Source of the DNA: Agaribacillus aureus
Lineage (GTDB): Bacteria > Bacteroidota > Bacteroidia > Cytophagales > Cyclobacteriaceae
Reading direction: 5' to 3'
DNA: 64,000 nucleotides
Assembly (NCBI GenBank): GCA_030442055.1
Contig: JAUJEB010000002.1
Span: 124,001 to 188,000, forward strand
Under the pieces are notes generated by a model. That model saw only the letters and a program-made list of their open reading frames with translations. It did not search any database and was not told the DNA's origin. A program made the position numbers and the translations under genes. This document shows positions 8,352-17,865 of the stretch, piece after piece; positions within the stretch are counted from its first letter, which is position 1, and each line of letters begins with the position of its first letter.

Positions 8352-8606
8352 ATGATCACACGTAGGATGTTTATGAGATCGTGCTCATTGTCCGCGGTTT
8401 TTTTGCCGGTTTTGGCGTGTGTCACTGAGGACAAAGAAACCGATGTAACCTGGTTTCTTTCCGAGACGGAAATCACAGCTATTGGAAAGGCTTATGCTCA
8501 AAATTCATTTTCATTTATAGACAAAGATATGCTTGTAATCAGTGGTTGGGTCATTACCCTTGCGGAGGCGGAAGTATGTAAAAAAAAATATCTCGAAAGT
8601 GCATAA
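8352..8606 (+). CDS. Small Tat-exported lipoprotein, short subunit-3-like partner of the GMC dehydrogenase
   Basis: 84 residues. The N-terminus carries a twin-arginine signal (ITRRMFMRS) followed by a hydrophobic run and a lipobox (VLAC), so it should be folded in the cytoplasm and exported as a lipoprotein. The mature part (FLSETEITAIGKAYAQ) resembles the start of the small subunit (gluconate 2-dehydrogenase subunit 3 type) of membrane-bound GMC dehydrogenases, but it is much shorter than those. It overlaps the start of the GMC gene by 8 bases in another frame, which implies translational coupling. Its role is probably to export and anchor the catalytic subunit, which has no signal of its own. 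Confidence 0.7.
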   Translation: MITRRMFMRSCSLSAVFLPVLACVTEDKETDVTWFLSETEITAIGKAYAQNSFSFIDKDMLVISGWVITLAEAEVCKKKYLESA

Positions 8607-10134
8607 AGACCTGGCCACCTTAACCAATCAGCATACTGTAACCTGTGATTTGTGTATTGTAGGGGCGGGAGCGGCAGGAATCAGTATGGCAATGGATTGG
8701 CTTGATGCCGGAAAAAACGTGGTCCTATTAGAAGCCGGAGGTTTTGAATTTGATGTTGAAACGCAATCGCTGAATAATGGTACCAACATCGGGCAACGCT
8801 ATTATGCTTTGCCGGCGACTCGTCTTCGGTTTTTTGGAGGAACAACCATGCATTGGGGCGGGTATTGTACCCCATTGGATCCCATAGATTTTGAAGCAAG
8901 ACCGTATGTTCTCCATTCGGGGTGGCCCATCAGCTTTACCGAATTCGCTGCTTTTTTACCGGCGGCAAGTAAAATGGTGGAAATTGACAATGAAACCTGG
9001 GATCTTGACACATACATCGCCGGCAAAGAAAATTATACACCCCTGGATTTGAACCCATCCGTATATTATTCCAAGTTGTTCAAATTTTCGCCACCAACGC
9101 GATTTGGAACAAAATATCGAAAGGCCCTGGTAGCGTCAACGTCCATTACTGTGTATACACATGCTAATCTTACCGACATAACATTAGATGAGGAGGGAAA
9201 GGTCGTCGAAAAGGTTCAGGCCAAAAGTTTAAATGGCAATAAGATGACCATCAGTGCAAATCACTACGTGCTGGCCATGGGTGCCATTCAGAACGCTCGC
9301 ATGTTGTTGGTCAATAACAAACAGCATAAACAGGGTATAGGAAATCATAACGACCTGGTAGGTCGCTACTTTATGGAGCACCCCGAGGTCAAGACCGGAC
9401 AAATTTTTCTAAAGCGGCCTCAATCAATGAAATTGTATTTTTTTGATTATACGAAAATCAAAATGTACAGCGAACTGGCTATAGCGGAAGCAGCACAGCG
9501 GGCACATGGTATATTAAATGTGACGGCAGCGCTTCATCCAAAAAAGCTATCAGGCGATTGGGCCTGGATTAACAAATTGCCTGAAGACGGCAAAGAAAGT
9601 TATGACTTCTGGGTGCAAGCCGAAAAACAAATTTCCGCAAGCCCCCCGAGTGATGTAGACACCAAAAAGTATCTAGCTTATCAAATGCAGATACGGATGG
9701 AACAATCTCCTAACCCCAATTCCAGGATTACCCTTGACAGCAAAAAAGATAAACTCGGCATCGCTGAACCCATATTAAATTGGCAATTAACCGAATTGGA
9801 GAGAAATTCCATTAAGGATATGCATACTCTTCTGGGCAAAGAATTGATCCAATCTGATGTAGGCAGATTACATGCGCCCGAGTGGGTGTTCGATACTTCC
9901 TTGGAATGGCCTGCTACACTTGGTGGTGGTTGGCATCATCTGGGCACTACCAGGATGCATAATGATCCTAAAAAAGGTGTTGTAGATGCCAATTGCACCA
10001 TACACGGCATCAACAACTTACACGTAGCTGGTTCATCCTGTTTTACAACGGCGGGAGCGGCAAATCCGACATTGTCGCTTATTGCGCTAACGCTTCGGTT
10101 AAGCAAACATTTAAAGCAACTCATAACAAAGTAA
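8599..10134 (+). CDS. GMC-family FAD-dependent sugar/alcohol dehydrogenase, large subunit
   Basis: Flavoenzyme of about 511 residues, related to fructose, sorbitol or gluconate dehydrogenase large subunits. It has the FAD dinucleotide fold CIVGAGAAGISMA near residue 20, a GGTTMHWGG motif, and the GMC C-terminal signature GGGWHHLGTTRMH with NNLHVAGSSCFTTAGAANPTL, which supplies the catalytic His and Asn. I chose the GTG at 8599, overlapping the preceding gene's stop, because the flavin fold begins about 20 residues later; an upstream GTG at 8542 in the same frame would overlap the small-subunit gene by 65 bases. There is no signal peptide, so export may occur by piggyback on the Tat partner. 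The substrate is not determinable. Confidence 0.9.
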   Translation: MHKDLATLTNQHTVTCDLCIVGAGAAGISMAMDWLDAGKNVVLLEAGGFEFDVETQSLNNGTNIGQRYYALPATRLRFFGGTTMHWGGYCTPLDPIDFEARPYVLHSGWPISFTEFAAFLPAASKMVEIDNETWDLDTYIAGKENYTPLDLNPSVYYSKLFKFSPPTRFGTKYRKALVASTSITVYTHANLTDITLDEEGKVVEKVQAKSLNGNKMTISANHYVLAMGAIQNARMLLVNNKQHKQGIGNHNDLVGRYFMEHPEVKTGQIFLKRPQSMKLYFFDYTKIKMYSELAIAEAAQRAHGILNVTAALHPKKLSGDWAWINKLPEDGKESYDFWVQAEKQISASPPSDVDTKKYLAYQMQIRMEQSPNPNSRITLDSKKDKLGIAEPILNWQLTELERNSIKDMHTLLGKELIQSDVGRLHAPEWVFDTSLEWPATLGGGWHHLGTTRMHNDPKKGVVDANCTIHGINNLHVAGSSCFTTAGAANPTLSLIALTLRLSKHLKQLITK

Positions 10135-10524
10135 ACTTTTCCGTCAGATTTTAACGGCGTTGCTCGTTGTATGCTGTTGCAATAGCTGTCGCAGTGGGGT
10201 CCATGGTATTGATTTTGCCGGCATATACACCTGACTATTAACAATAGGACTTTTTAAAGTCTAATTTTTTTTTATAATTTAGAGCTTTTGGATGAGAATC
10301 TTTAACAAGATACATATATAGTGGCCGTTTATAAATGCTCCTATCACCAGGTACCATAGGACCACTCGCAAGAATGCAAAGCGTTAAACTGTATAATTTG
10401 ATAATTTACCGTATAAGGGTGATGAGTGCTTATTACCTGATGCCTTGTCAAAACGTTTCTTCTGTTGAGTCTTAAGATTACATATAAGAAAGGTCAGTCC
10501 GGTGCTTCTCCGGTAAAGCAGGAG
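10135..10524. other. Intergenic region upstream of the PUL sigma factor
   Basis: About 390 bases with no supported gene. It contains the T-rich hairpin at 10247-10273 and presumably the promoter for the sigma gene. I see no repeat or conserved RNA. Confidence 0.45.
10247..10273 (+). terminator. Probable terminator downstream of the GMC gene
   Basis: GACTTT-TT-AAAGTC (10248-10261) is followed by TAA and a run of nine T. The stem is short and AT-rich, and it lies about 110 bases after the GMC stop, so this is a moderate call. Confidence 0.5.
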
Positions 10525-11124
10525 ATGACCGGTAGCGGCCCCCATGCGGGTGTCAATGTTTCCGATCAGCAGATCTGGCAGGAATTTAAGAAGGGAGAAG
10601 ATACGGCTTACGCCTTTATCTATAAGAACCATGCACAGGATTTGTATAGCTACGGGACCAGTATTGCTAATGATTCCGCGTTTGTAAAAGACTGCATACA
10701 CGATCTGTTTCTTGACTTATGGCAACGAAGAAAAAAGCTGGCAGACGTGAGCTCTATCAGGTTGTACCTGTTCAAAGCCCTTCGTAACAAGATCCTGAAA
10801 GAAAAGGCCAAGCGGAAACCGCTACGCGCCGAAGTCGAGGATAATTATAATTTTCAGTTCGAATATTCTTCCGAATCATTGATGATCCACAACCAGTTTT
10901 CAGAGGAAAGAAGAAAAAAACTGCGGCTGGCGCTGGAATCCCTTACCCAAAGACAACGCGAAGCGATCTTTTTAAAGTTTTATAAAAAACTTAGTTATAA
11001 AGAAGTGGCCGCTGTTGTAGGCATCACCCAAAAAGCGACCTATAAATTACTGGCGCGTTCTATTCAAATGCTGAGAAACAAAATGATCAGTATTATTTTG
11101 CTTTTCCTGACTATTTTCAGCTAA
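10525..11124 (+). CDS. ECF-type RNA polymerase sigma factor of the PUL
   Basis: Sigma-70 family factor controlling the SusC/SusD locus. Region 2 is visible in IYKNHAQDLYSYG and CIHDLFLDLW, and region 4 in ALESLTQRQREAIFLKF and LSYKEVAAVVGITQKATY. The C-terminus ends in a short hydrophobic tail (MISIILLFLTIFS), often seen in Bacteroidota PUL sigma factors. I chose the ATG at 10525 (199 residues, the usual length); a TTG at 10465 in the same frame would give 219. It is expected to be held inactive by the FecR anti-sigma factor encoded next. Confidence 0.9.
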   Translation: MTGSGPHAGVNVSDQQIWQEFKKGEDTAYAFIYKNHAQDLYSYGTSIANDSAFVKDCIHDLFLDLWQRRKKLADVSSIRLYLFKALRNKILKEKAKRKPLRAEVEDNYNFQFEYSSESLMIHNQFSEERRKKLRLALESLTQRQREAIFLKFYKKLSYKEVAAVVGITQKATYKLLARSIQMLRNKMISIILLFLTIFS

Positions 11125-11358
11125 GGCTCCCCCAAAAGTAAAAACGTCAGGTAGATATTATTTTTTCAATAAAAGACACTTTTTTTTGTCTATAACAAGG
11201 TTTTTGCTCCGGATTTTTAGTCAAATCACAAATCTCATAAAAAAATACAAAACCTGTGGGGTAAAAATAGCTGCTTGGGGACCAATATAGTAAAGACAGA
11301 ATCCGTGATCGACCTGGAAGGACCTGAACGGAGGGCGCTACATTTTGATAAAAAACAC

Positions 11359-12405
11359 ATGGAATATTCAAAGTTCGAAGTAGAAGATTTTATTATGGAT
11401 CCATTTTTTCAAAAGTGGGTGCTTGAGTCAGACGAGATGGCTGACACTTTTTGGAAAGCCTGGCTTCTGGATCACCCGGAGAAAAAGGCGCAGGTGGAGG
11501 AGGCCATAGGGGTCATTAAAACGTTGAAATTTAAAAACAACAAGCTCAGTAAAGAGGATTTTCAGGATTTATGGAAAGACATTATCGCCGATCGCCGAAC
11601 CGGTCAATACAGACTTAGCAAGCCACGTATCCCGGTAAAGCTTGTATGGAGCGGTGTGGCGGCCGCTTTCCTGGTTCTATGTTTGGCGGCTGGCTATCTT
11701 TTCTTCGGTAACCCGATTTTTAGTCATGATCAGGTGGCGTGGCAAACCGGTTTTGGAGAGAAAAAGGAGATCATACTGCCCGACAGCTCTGTAGTGATCT
11801 TAAATGCAAATTCGAAGTTGCAATATCCCGGAGCCTGGGATGATGACCAGGAAAGAACGGTACAGCTGAATGGAGAAGCCTTCTTCTCAATAATACACAA
11901 GAAAAACAATCAAAAGTTTGTGGTTCACTCTGGCGATCTCAACATTGAAGTATTGGGAACTGCATTTAACGTAAACAATCGACGGGGAAGCAATAAAGTG
12001 ATATTAAACAAGGGCAGTGTCAGGTTAGATCTGTCGGCCATGGACTGGCAGGAGTGGACCCATCAATCTAATGAATCTTATTTGCTGATGGAGCCGGGAG
12101 AAATGGTAGTAGTCGACCGTGATGAAAAGGAAATTTCCAAAAAGATCGTCAATCCGGAGAAATATACATCCTGGACGGAAGGTGTGTTGATCTTTGATAA
12201 GACACCGCTCGAGGAAGTGATCAGGATGATCGAGGACAATTATGGATATGCTGTTTATACCGGTAACCTGAATGTACGGGAGTTGGATTTTACCGGTGAG
12301 CTGTATTCTACCGAACTTGATTTAATCCTGGAATACTTATCCGAAACGTTCGACCTTAAGGTAAAAAAGGAAAACAAAAAAATTATGCTGATCAAAGATG
12401 ATTAA
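11359..12405 (+). CDS. FecR-family anti-sigma factor
   Basis: 348-residue inner-membrane regulator. The cytoplasmic N-terminus (MEYSKFEVEDFIMD, FQKWV) is the sigma-binding part. A single membrane helix lies at about 95-117 (VWSGVAAAFLVLCLAAGYLF), and the periplasmic FecR domain contains WQTGFGEKKEIILPDSS, LNANSKLQYP, GEAFFSI, LGTAFNV and a DUF4974-type end (LDFTGELYSTELDLILEYLSE in part). I chose the ATG at 11359 because related anti-sigma factors start with this phrase; the TTG at 11275 seems too far upstream. It receives the signal from the STN domain of the adjacent SusC. Confidence 0.92.
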   Translation: MEYSKFEVEDFIMDPFFQKWVLESDEMADTFWKAWLLDHPEKKAQVEEAIGVIKTLKFKNNKLSKEDFQDLWKDIIADRRTGQYRLSKPRIPVKLVWSGVAAAFLVLCLAAGYLFFGNPIFSHDQVAWQTGFGEKKEIILPDSSVVILNANSKLQYPGAWDDDQERTVQLNGEAFFSIIHKKNNQKFVVHSGDLNIEVLGTAFNVNNRRGSNKVILNKGSVRLDLSAMDWQEWTHQSNESYLLMEPGEMVVVDRDEKEISKKIVNPEKYTSWTEGVLIFDKTPLEEVIRMIEDNYGYAVYTGNLNVRELDFTGELYSTELDLILEYLSETFDLKVKKENKKIMLIKDD

Positions 12406-12419
12406 AGCCTAATAAAAAA

Positions 12420-12453
12420 TGCCTGCACTTAACTTTTCACGGAAGTACAGGCA
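12420..12453 (+). promoter_or_regulatory. Hairpin between fecR and susC (terminator or attenuator)
   Basis: TGCCTGCACTT (12420-12430) pairs with AAGTACAGGCA (12443-12453) with one mismatch and a 12-base loop, followed by a weak T run (ATCTTTTAA). It sits 14 bases after the anti-sigma stop and 37 bases before susC, where it could separate regulatory from structural transcription. Confidence 0.6.
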
Positions 12454-12490
12454 AATCTTTTAATATATACTTAACTCAAATGTAAAAACT

Positions 12491-15400
12491 ATGCATGAAA
12501 ATTTACAGTATTATCGTAAAATTCTACTGCTCATTCCGTTTGTTTTTTTTGGTAGCTATGTGAAAGCGCAGAATCTGTCTTATGTCCCGGCCGAACAGAT
12601 GAACCTGCGTGACACCTATCAGGATAAAAGGACGCAGTCGCTCAGAAAGGTACTTGAGAAAATAAAAAAAGAGTACCAGGTCACTTTTGGTTACCAGGAC
12701 CGGCTGGTGCAGGGCAAATCTGTTGCCCCCGGTTCCTGGGAGGGCAAAGAACTGGACCAGATCCTGGAATCCATCTTGACGCCTCATGGTCTGAAATATA
12801 AGAAGCTGGATGACTTGCATTACGTCATTAAAGCCAAAAAGTCGTCAAAACGGAAAATAGGAAAGCTGGCAAAAAAGCGCCTGAGCACCAATTTGGATGT
12901 AGAGAAATTGAATAATACCACGACTGTTGAAGCTTCTGCCGAGCTATTAAAAATGCGCGAAGCAACGGTTTCCGGGAAGGTAATATCAGAAGTAGGAGAG
13001 GCGCTGCCAGGGGTTAACATTTTGATCAAAGGTACCGACCAGGGAACCATTACGGATATTGATGGTAATTTCCAATTAACGGTACCGGAAGACGCTGTAT
13101 TGAAGATTTCCTATATAGGTTACTTAACCCAGGAGATCGCTGTAAATGGAAGGACTTTTATAGAAATAACGATGGAGCCGGACCTGGCTAAATTGGAGGA
13201 GGTCGTTGTCATTGGATATGGTAGTACAGAGCAGAAAGATATCACAGGTTCCGTCGCCAGTTTTGATTCCAAGGCATTAGAGCGCCAGCCTGCCAATAAT
13301 ATCATGGAATTGATGAGGTCAGCGTTACCAGGACTGAATGTTGGTCTAAGTACTAACGCCAATGGCACCTCAAATTTGGAAGTCAGAGGTCCGACCTCGC
13401 TTGGAGCCAATAACTCACCCTTGCTGGTGGTTGACGACGTCATATTCCAGGGAGATATATCAAGTATCAATCCGGCAGATATTGAAAGAGTCAATGTATT
13501 GAAAGATGCGAGCGCAGCAGCGGTTTATGGATCTCGTGCGGCGGCAGGGGTTATCATTATCACAACAAAAAAAGGGTCAACCGGAAAACCAACCATAAAT
13601 GTAAGCAGCTCAGTTGGTTTGGCACGAGCTGGAGTAATTGAAGATGTCTACGGTCCCGGAGAATACCTGGATTATAAAGGAGATGTGTTTGAGCAGATAG
13701 ATGCCGGTAGCCCGGTAGGTTATTACGACAACCCTGGCAACCTACCGGCAGGGGTTACGCTTAATGACTGGCTGGATTATGATGGACTTGCAGGGTCCGG
13801 CACCGATCCCGTGGATATATGGTTGAACAGGATGCAGATGAGCGAAATTGAAATTGAAAACTTTAAAGCCGGAAGAGTATTGGATTGGAAGGATATTATA
13901 TTTCAAACCGGGCTCAGAACAAATAACACCATCAGCGTTTCAGGCAAGACCGATAAATTAAGTTATTATACTTCATTAGGGTATGTGAAAAATGAAGGGG
14001 TCTTATTGTATGAGGAATATGAAGCCCTGAGAGGCCGGCTCAACCTGGAGATGGATGTTACTGATTTTTTATCAGTTGGGCTCAACCTGCAAGGGTCCTC
14101 ACAGGAGGAACCCTTTCAAAGTGGGAATGATAATACCTTACCACCCCATTTGCAGATCTATGGAAGGCAAAGTCCTTACGGGAGCTTGTTCTATGATGAT
14201 GGAACTTTCAGGCACCTGCCATATGATGATGCTTTAGCCGGGAACCCCTTTTTGTATGAATATGAGGATAATCTTTACAAGCGTCGCGAGGTTTTTTCAA
14301 ACTTATATGCAAAAGTGCAACTACCACTTGGTTTTTCTTATCGGCTTAACTGGTCCAACAGATCTCATTTTATCCAGGATTACCGGTTTACACCGGCCAT
14401 TGCTTCATTGGGAGAAGGAGGAGATGTCGGTTCCAGAAGGGATGGGTTTCAGCGACGATGGATGGTTGATAATATTGTGAGTTGGAATAAAACTTTTGCC
14501 GACATCCATAGCTTTGATGTGACTTTTTTATACAATGTTGAAGAGGCCGAGACATTCAACAGTATCCAATCCAATTCCGACTTTTCACCCAATGATAATC
14601 TTTCATACCACAATTTGTCCATAGGGTCAAATCCGAACTTAGGCAACAATGATACTCGTTCAACAGCAGATGCTATGATGGGGCGATTGAATTATGGATT
14701 ACTTGATCGGTACTATTTGACTTTAACCCTCAGAAGAGATGGTTATTCGGCCTTTGGTGTTAATAATCCAAGGGCGACATTTCCTGCTGTTTCGTTTGCC
14801 TGGAGGTTATCCGATGAGCCTTTCTTAAACAATGATCTCTTTGATAACCTGAAATTGAGGTTGTCCTGGGGCAAAAATGGAAACCGGGATATAGGTGTAT
14901 ATTCAGCGCTTTCAAGATTAGGGGGTACCAGCTACATTTACGACCGGTCCACCGTGGTAGGAGTAAATGCTACCGATCTTGCCAATACCGATTTGAAATG
15001 GGAAACCACCGCTTCTTACAACGCCGGTGTGGATTTTGGCATGATGGGTTCACGTATATTCGGTTCGGTGGATATTTATCATAGTGTGACTACCGACTTA
15101 TTGCTTGAACGTACCTTACCCGTAATTACAGGATACAGCGATGTATTTGCCAACCTCGGGGAAGTGCAGAACAGCGGACTGGAAATTGTGTTGAATTCGG
15201 TGAATATCGACCGGAATGGCTTTAAATGGAACTCAAATCTGTCCTTCTGGTACAACCGAAACAAGATCAATCACCTCTATGGCGATATGGTAGATGTGTT
15301 TGACGAAAATGGCAATGTTATTGGTCAACGGGAAGAGGACGATATAGAAAACAATTGGTATATCGGACACGCCGTTGATGAGATATTTGACTATAAGATC

Positions 15401-15982
15401 CTTGGAATCTGGCAGCAGGGCGAAGAGGATGAGGCCGCTGTTTATGGACGAGTACCTGGAGACATTAAGCTCCAGGATGTTAATGGTGATAGTCTCATCA
15501 ATTTTGATGATCAGGTTTTTCAGGGTTTTGATCAACCTCGTTATCGGATTAGTTTGAGGAATGATCTGACCTACAAGAATTTTGATTTTTCTATTTTGAT
15601 GAATGCCTTACTTGACTATAAAGGTGGCAATAATGAACACTTTAACCGCCGGGTTCAGCAGCAAAGACTTAATAAGATCAAGACGCCTTATTGGACAGAA
15701 AACAATCCGTCAAATGAATGGGCAAGATTAGATTCGAAAAATTCGAGCCCTGCAACATCGTGGTATGACGACAAGTCTTTTATGCGGATACAAAACATTA
15801 CGCTGGGTTATACAATACCTCAAAAGATTTTAGAGAAATGGGATATCCAATCGTTGAGGGTCTATGCCAATGTTCAGAATCTTCCGGCATTTACATTCGG
15901 TGGATGGGACTACCGCTGGGACGTTGAAACCAGCCTGCCTACACCTCTTATTGCCACATTTGGTTTTGATCTAAGTTTCTAA
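12491..15982 (+). CDS. SusC/RagA-family TonB-linked outer-membrane receptor with STN domain
   Basis: 1163-residue outer-membrane glycan importer. The signal peptide ends near VKAQ. Next come an STN signalling domain (about 48-115: SLRKVLEKIKKEYQVTFGY, LDQILESILTPHGLKY in part), a CarboxypepD-regulatory domain (about 159-230: GKVISEVGEALPGVNI, DGNFQLTVP, SYIGY), the TonB box region EEVVVIGYGSTEQKD (237-251), a plug (NIMELMRSALPGLNV, SLGANNSPLLVVDDV, VLKDASAAAVYGSRAAAGVI) and the beta-barrel. The STN domain shows that transport is coupled to the upstream FecR/sigma pair. SusD follows after 17 bases. The substrate is probably an alpha-galactoside-containing glycan, judged from the GH36 downstream. 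Confidence 0.95.
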   Translation: MHENLQYYRKILLLIPFVFFGSYVKAQNLSYVPAEQMNLRDTYQDKRTQSLRKVLEKIKKEYQVTFGYQDRLVQGKSVAPGSWEGKELDQILESILTPHGLKYKKLDDLHYVIKAKKSSKRKIGKLAKKRLSTNLDVEKLNNTTTVEASAELLKMREATVSGKVISEVGEALPGVNILIKGTDQGTITDIDGNFQLTVPEDAVLKISYIGYLTQEIAVNGRTFIEITMEPDLAKLEEVVVIGYGSTEQKDITGSVASFDSKALERQPANNIMELMRSALPGLNVGLSTNANGTSNLEVRGPTSLGANNSPLLVVDDVIFQGDISSINPADIERVNVLKDASAAAVYGSRAAAGVIIITTKKGSTGKPTINVSSSVGLARAGVIEDVYGPGEYLDYKGDVFEQIDAGSPVGYYDNPGNLPAGVTLNDWLDYDGLAGSGTDPVDIWLNRMQMSEIEIENFKAGRVLDWKDIIFQTGLRTNNTISVSGKTDKLSYYTSLGYVKNEGVLLYEEYEALRGRLNLEMDVTDFLSVGLNLQGSSQEEPFQSGNDNTLPPHLQIYGRQSPYGSLFYDDGTFRHLPYDDALAGNPFLYEYEDNLYKRREVFSNLYAKVQLPLGFSYRLNWSNRSHFIQDYRFTPAIASLGEGGDVGSRRDGFQRRWMVDNIVSWNKTFADIHSFDVTFLYNVEEAETFNSIQSNSDFSPNDNLSYHNLSIGSNPNLGNNDTRSTADAMMGRLNYGLLDRYYLTLTLRRDGYSAFGVNNPRATFPAVSFAWRLSDEPFLNNDLFDNLKLRLSWGKNGNRDIGVYSALSRLGGTSYIYDRSTVVGVNATDLANTDLKWETTASYNAGVDFGMMGSRIFGSVDIYHSVTTDLLLERTLPVITGYSDVFANLGEVQNSGLEIVLNSVNIDRNGFKWNSNLSFWYNRNKINHLYGDMVDVFDENGNVIGQREEDDIENNWYIGHAVDEIFDYKILGIWQQGEEDEAAVYGRVPGDIKLQDVNGDSLINFDDQVFQGFDQPRYRISLRNDLTYKNFDFSILMNALLDYKGGNNEHFNRRVQQQRLNKIKTPYWTENNPSNEWARLDSKNSSPATSWYDDKSFMRIQNITLGYTIPQKILEKWDIQSLRVYANVQNLPAFTFGGWDYRWDVETSLPTPLIATFGFDLSF

Positions 15983-15999
15983 TTCAAACAAGTAGAAAA

Positions 16000-17784
16000 A
16001 TGAAAACATTTATATATACATTTTTTGCCGTCATATTGCTGGTATCCGGTTGTTCGGAGGAAAGATTGGAACCAGACCCTCTTTCATTCTTTTCGCCTGA
16101 AAATACCCTCAATGATAAGGCAGGGCTGGAGGCGGTGATTGTTACCATGAACCTCAGGTTAAGAAGTGAATATGCTCAACGCGAAAATCATCACTTAATG
16201 GGAGAATGGAATTATTCGGATATGAGTGTCAATGGGGCACCTCCGAATGACATCGTACACAATATGGAGCTTCAGATGACGCCTAACTCTACGGAAGACA
16301 GAGAGGTAAGTGCGTACTGGAACCTGGCCTGGCAGGCCATCAAGGATGCCAACATAGTGGTATCAAGAGTAGATCTGATAGAGGCAAGTGATGAGGACAA
16401 AAATGAGCTGCTCGCTCAAGGTTACTTTGGTAGGGCTTACTGGTACTACAGATTAGTGCATCAGTTTGGGGATGTCCCCCTGATTTTGGAGGAAATTAAT
16501 ACGCCCCGTCTTGATTTTTATTCACATTCAAGGGAGACCATTCTTGAGAAGATCACAGAGGATTTGGAGTTTGCGGTTCAGTGGTTACCAGAGAATGTGC
16601 TTCCAGGAGAAGTAAACAGGGCAGCCGGATCATTCCTGTTGACTAAATGTTATCTCGCCCTTCGTGAGTTCGACAAGGCAATTGCAGAGGCATCCAGGGT
16701 GATTGACGGAGGACAATACGCTTTGATGACGGAGCGATTCGGAACCACAGAATCTCAGTTTTTAGAGTATTCATTCCTGGATCCCTCATCGTTTGATGTT
16801 ATATGGGATTTACATCAAAAGAACAATAAAAGCCTTCCGGAAAATACAGAGGGTATTTTGGTAGTGCAGGATCAACATTTGACGGAGGGAAATGTGAGTG
16901 ATGGAGGAACTGCCAAGATGAGAGACTATGTCCCGGTGTGGTGGCAGGCAAGGGATCCAAGTGGTACACGAGCATGTACTGACCTCGACTTTGGCACCGG
17001 GCTGAGGATGATAGAACAGCTCGGAAGAGGAGTAGGAAGAATGGTGCCCTCTCAATTTTTAAGGGACCTGCGTTTGGAAGATCCCAACGATCTGAGGTAC
17101 TCTCAAAACAATTGGTTTGGCATGGAGCGCTATATCTATAATGACCCAAACTCGGCTTTTTTCGAGCAGCCATTTGACCCAGCTTCCGTCACAGATATTC
17201 GCCAATGGTATCCGATCGCCTATAGCAAGATGGTCTACATTGACGAAACTGGGAACACGCGACCAGACAGAGCATCCAGTGATGAGTATGTCTTTAGATT
17301 GGCCGAGCTTTATTTGCTGAGAGCAGAAGCGCATTGGTGGAATGGAAATATTGCCAATGCCACGGCAGATGTTAACGTCGTCAGAGCCAGGGCTCAGGCC
17401 ATGCCTGTTGCTACGGTGGACATTGATTATATTTTTGATGAAAGAGCTAGGGAATTGTACACCGAAACACCTCGAAAAAGTGAGCTTACCCGTGTGGCCT
17501 ATATCATGGCCCAGACAGGAACGAACGGCTATTCTTTGGCTAGCATGCATGAAAGTAATTGGTTTTATGATCGGGTCATCAGCAGGAATAATTTTTACAG
17601 GGACGAGATACTGCAGGGTAGCAATATTTATCGAATACGACCATACCATGTGTATTGGCCTATCAAAGAAGAGGAAATCAGGGCAAATTCCTTGGGACAT
17701 ATAAATCAGGCTATGGGTTATCCCGGTTCGGAGACAAATATTGAACCCCTTACCGATCCATTTCAAACTAAACCTGGACTTTAA
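16000..17784 (+). CDS. SusD/RagB-family surface glycan-binding lipoprotein
   Basis: 594 residues. The lipobox is VSGC (Cys18). SusD hallmarks are WNLAWQAIKDANIVV, GYFGRAYWYYRLVHQFGDVPL, AAGSFLLTKCYLALREFDKAI, the RLAELYLLRAEA motif and, near the end, IFDERARELYTE and YHVYWPIKEEEI. It caps the SusC barrel on the cell surface and passes oligosaccharides into it. It is co-transcribed with susC (17-base gap) and followed by a strong terminator. Confidence 0.95.
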   Translation: MKTFIYTFFAVILLVSGCSEERLEPDPLSFFSPENTLNDKAGLEAVIVTMNLRLRSEYAQRENHHLMGEWNYSDMSVNGAPPNDIVHNMELQMTPNSTEDREVSAYWNLAWQAIKDANIVVSRVDLIEASDEDKNELLAQGYFGRAYWYYRLVHQFGDVPLILEEINTPRLDFYSHSRETILEKITEDLEFAVQWLPENVLPGEVNRAAGSFLLTKCYLALREFDKAIAEASRVIDGGQYALMTERFGTTESQFLEYSFLDPSSFDVIWDLHQKNNKSLPENTEGILVVQDQHLTEGNVSDGGTAKMRDYVPVWWQARDPSGTRACTDLDFGTGLRMIEQLGRGVGRMVPSQFLRDLRLEDPNDLRYSQNNWFGMERYIYNDPNSAFFEQPFDPASVTDIRQWYPIAYSKMVYIDETGNTRPDRASSDEYVFRLAELYLLRAEAHWWNGNIANATADVNVVRARAQAMPVATVDIDYIFDERARELYTETPRKSELTRVAYIMAQTGTNGYSLASMHESNWFYDRVISRNNFYRDEILQGSNIYRIRPYHVYWPIKEEEIRANSLGHINQAMGYPGSETNIEPLTDPFQTKPGL

Positions 17785-17792
17785 AATTTGCG

Positions 17793-17824
17793 AACACTCT
17801 CTATCAAATAGGATAGAGAGTGTT
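17793..17824 (+). terminator. Strong hairpin terminator after susD
   Basis: AACACTCTCTAT (17793-17804) pairs perfectly with ATAGAGAGTGTT (17813-17824) around an 8-base loop, followed by a T-rich stretch (AATCTTTATATTTTT). It should end or reduce transcription before the GH36 gene. Confidence 0.8.
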
Positions 17825-17865
17825 TGTAATCTTTATATTTTTACAAATAGTTAAACCGCTAGTGT

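Noticed and set aside
8542-8598. Upstream GTG start for the GMC gene
   Set aside because: It would overlap the small-subunit gene by 65 bases and add a basic stretch (LPLRRRKYVKKN) without family support.
11174-11191. AGACA/TGTCT stem between sigma and anti-sigma genes
   Set aside because: Only five base pairs around a T-rich loop; too weak to call a terminator.
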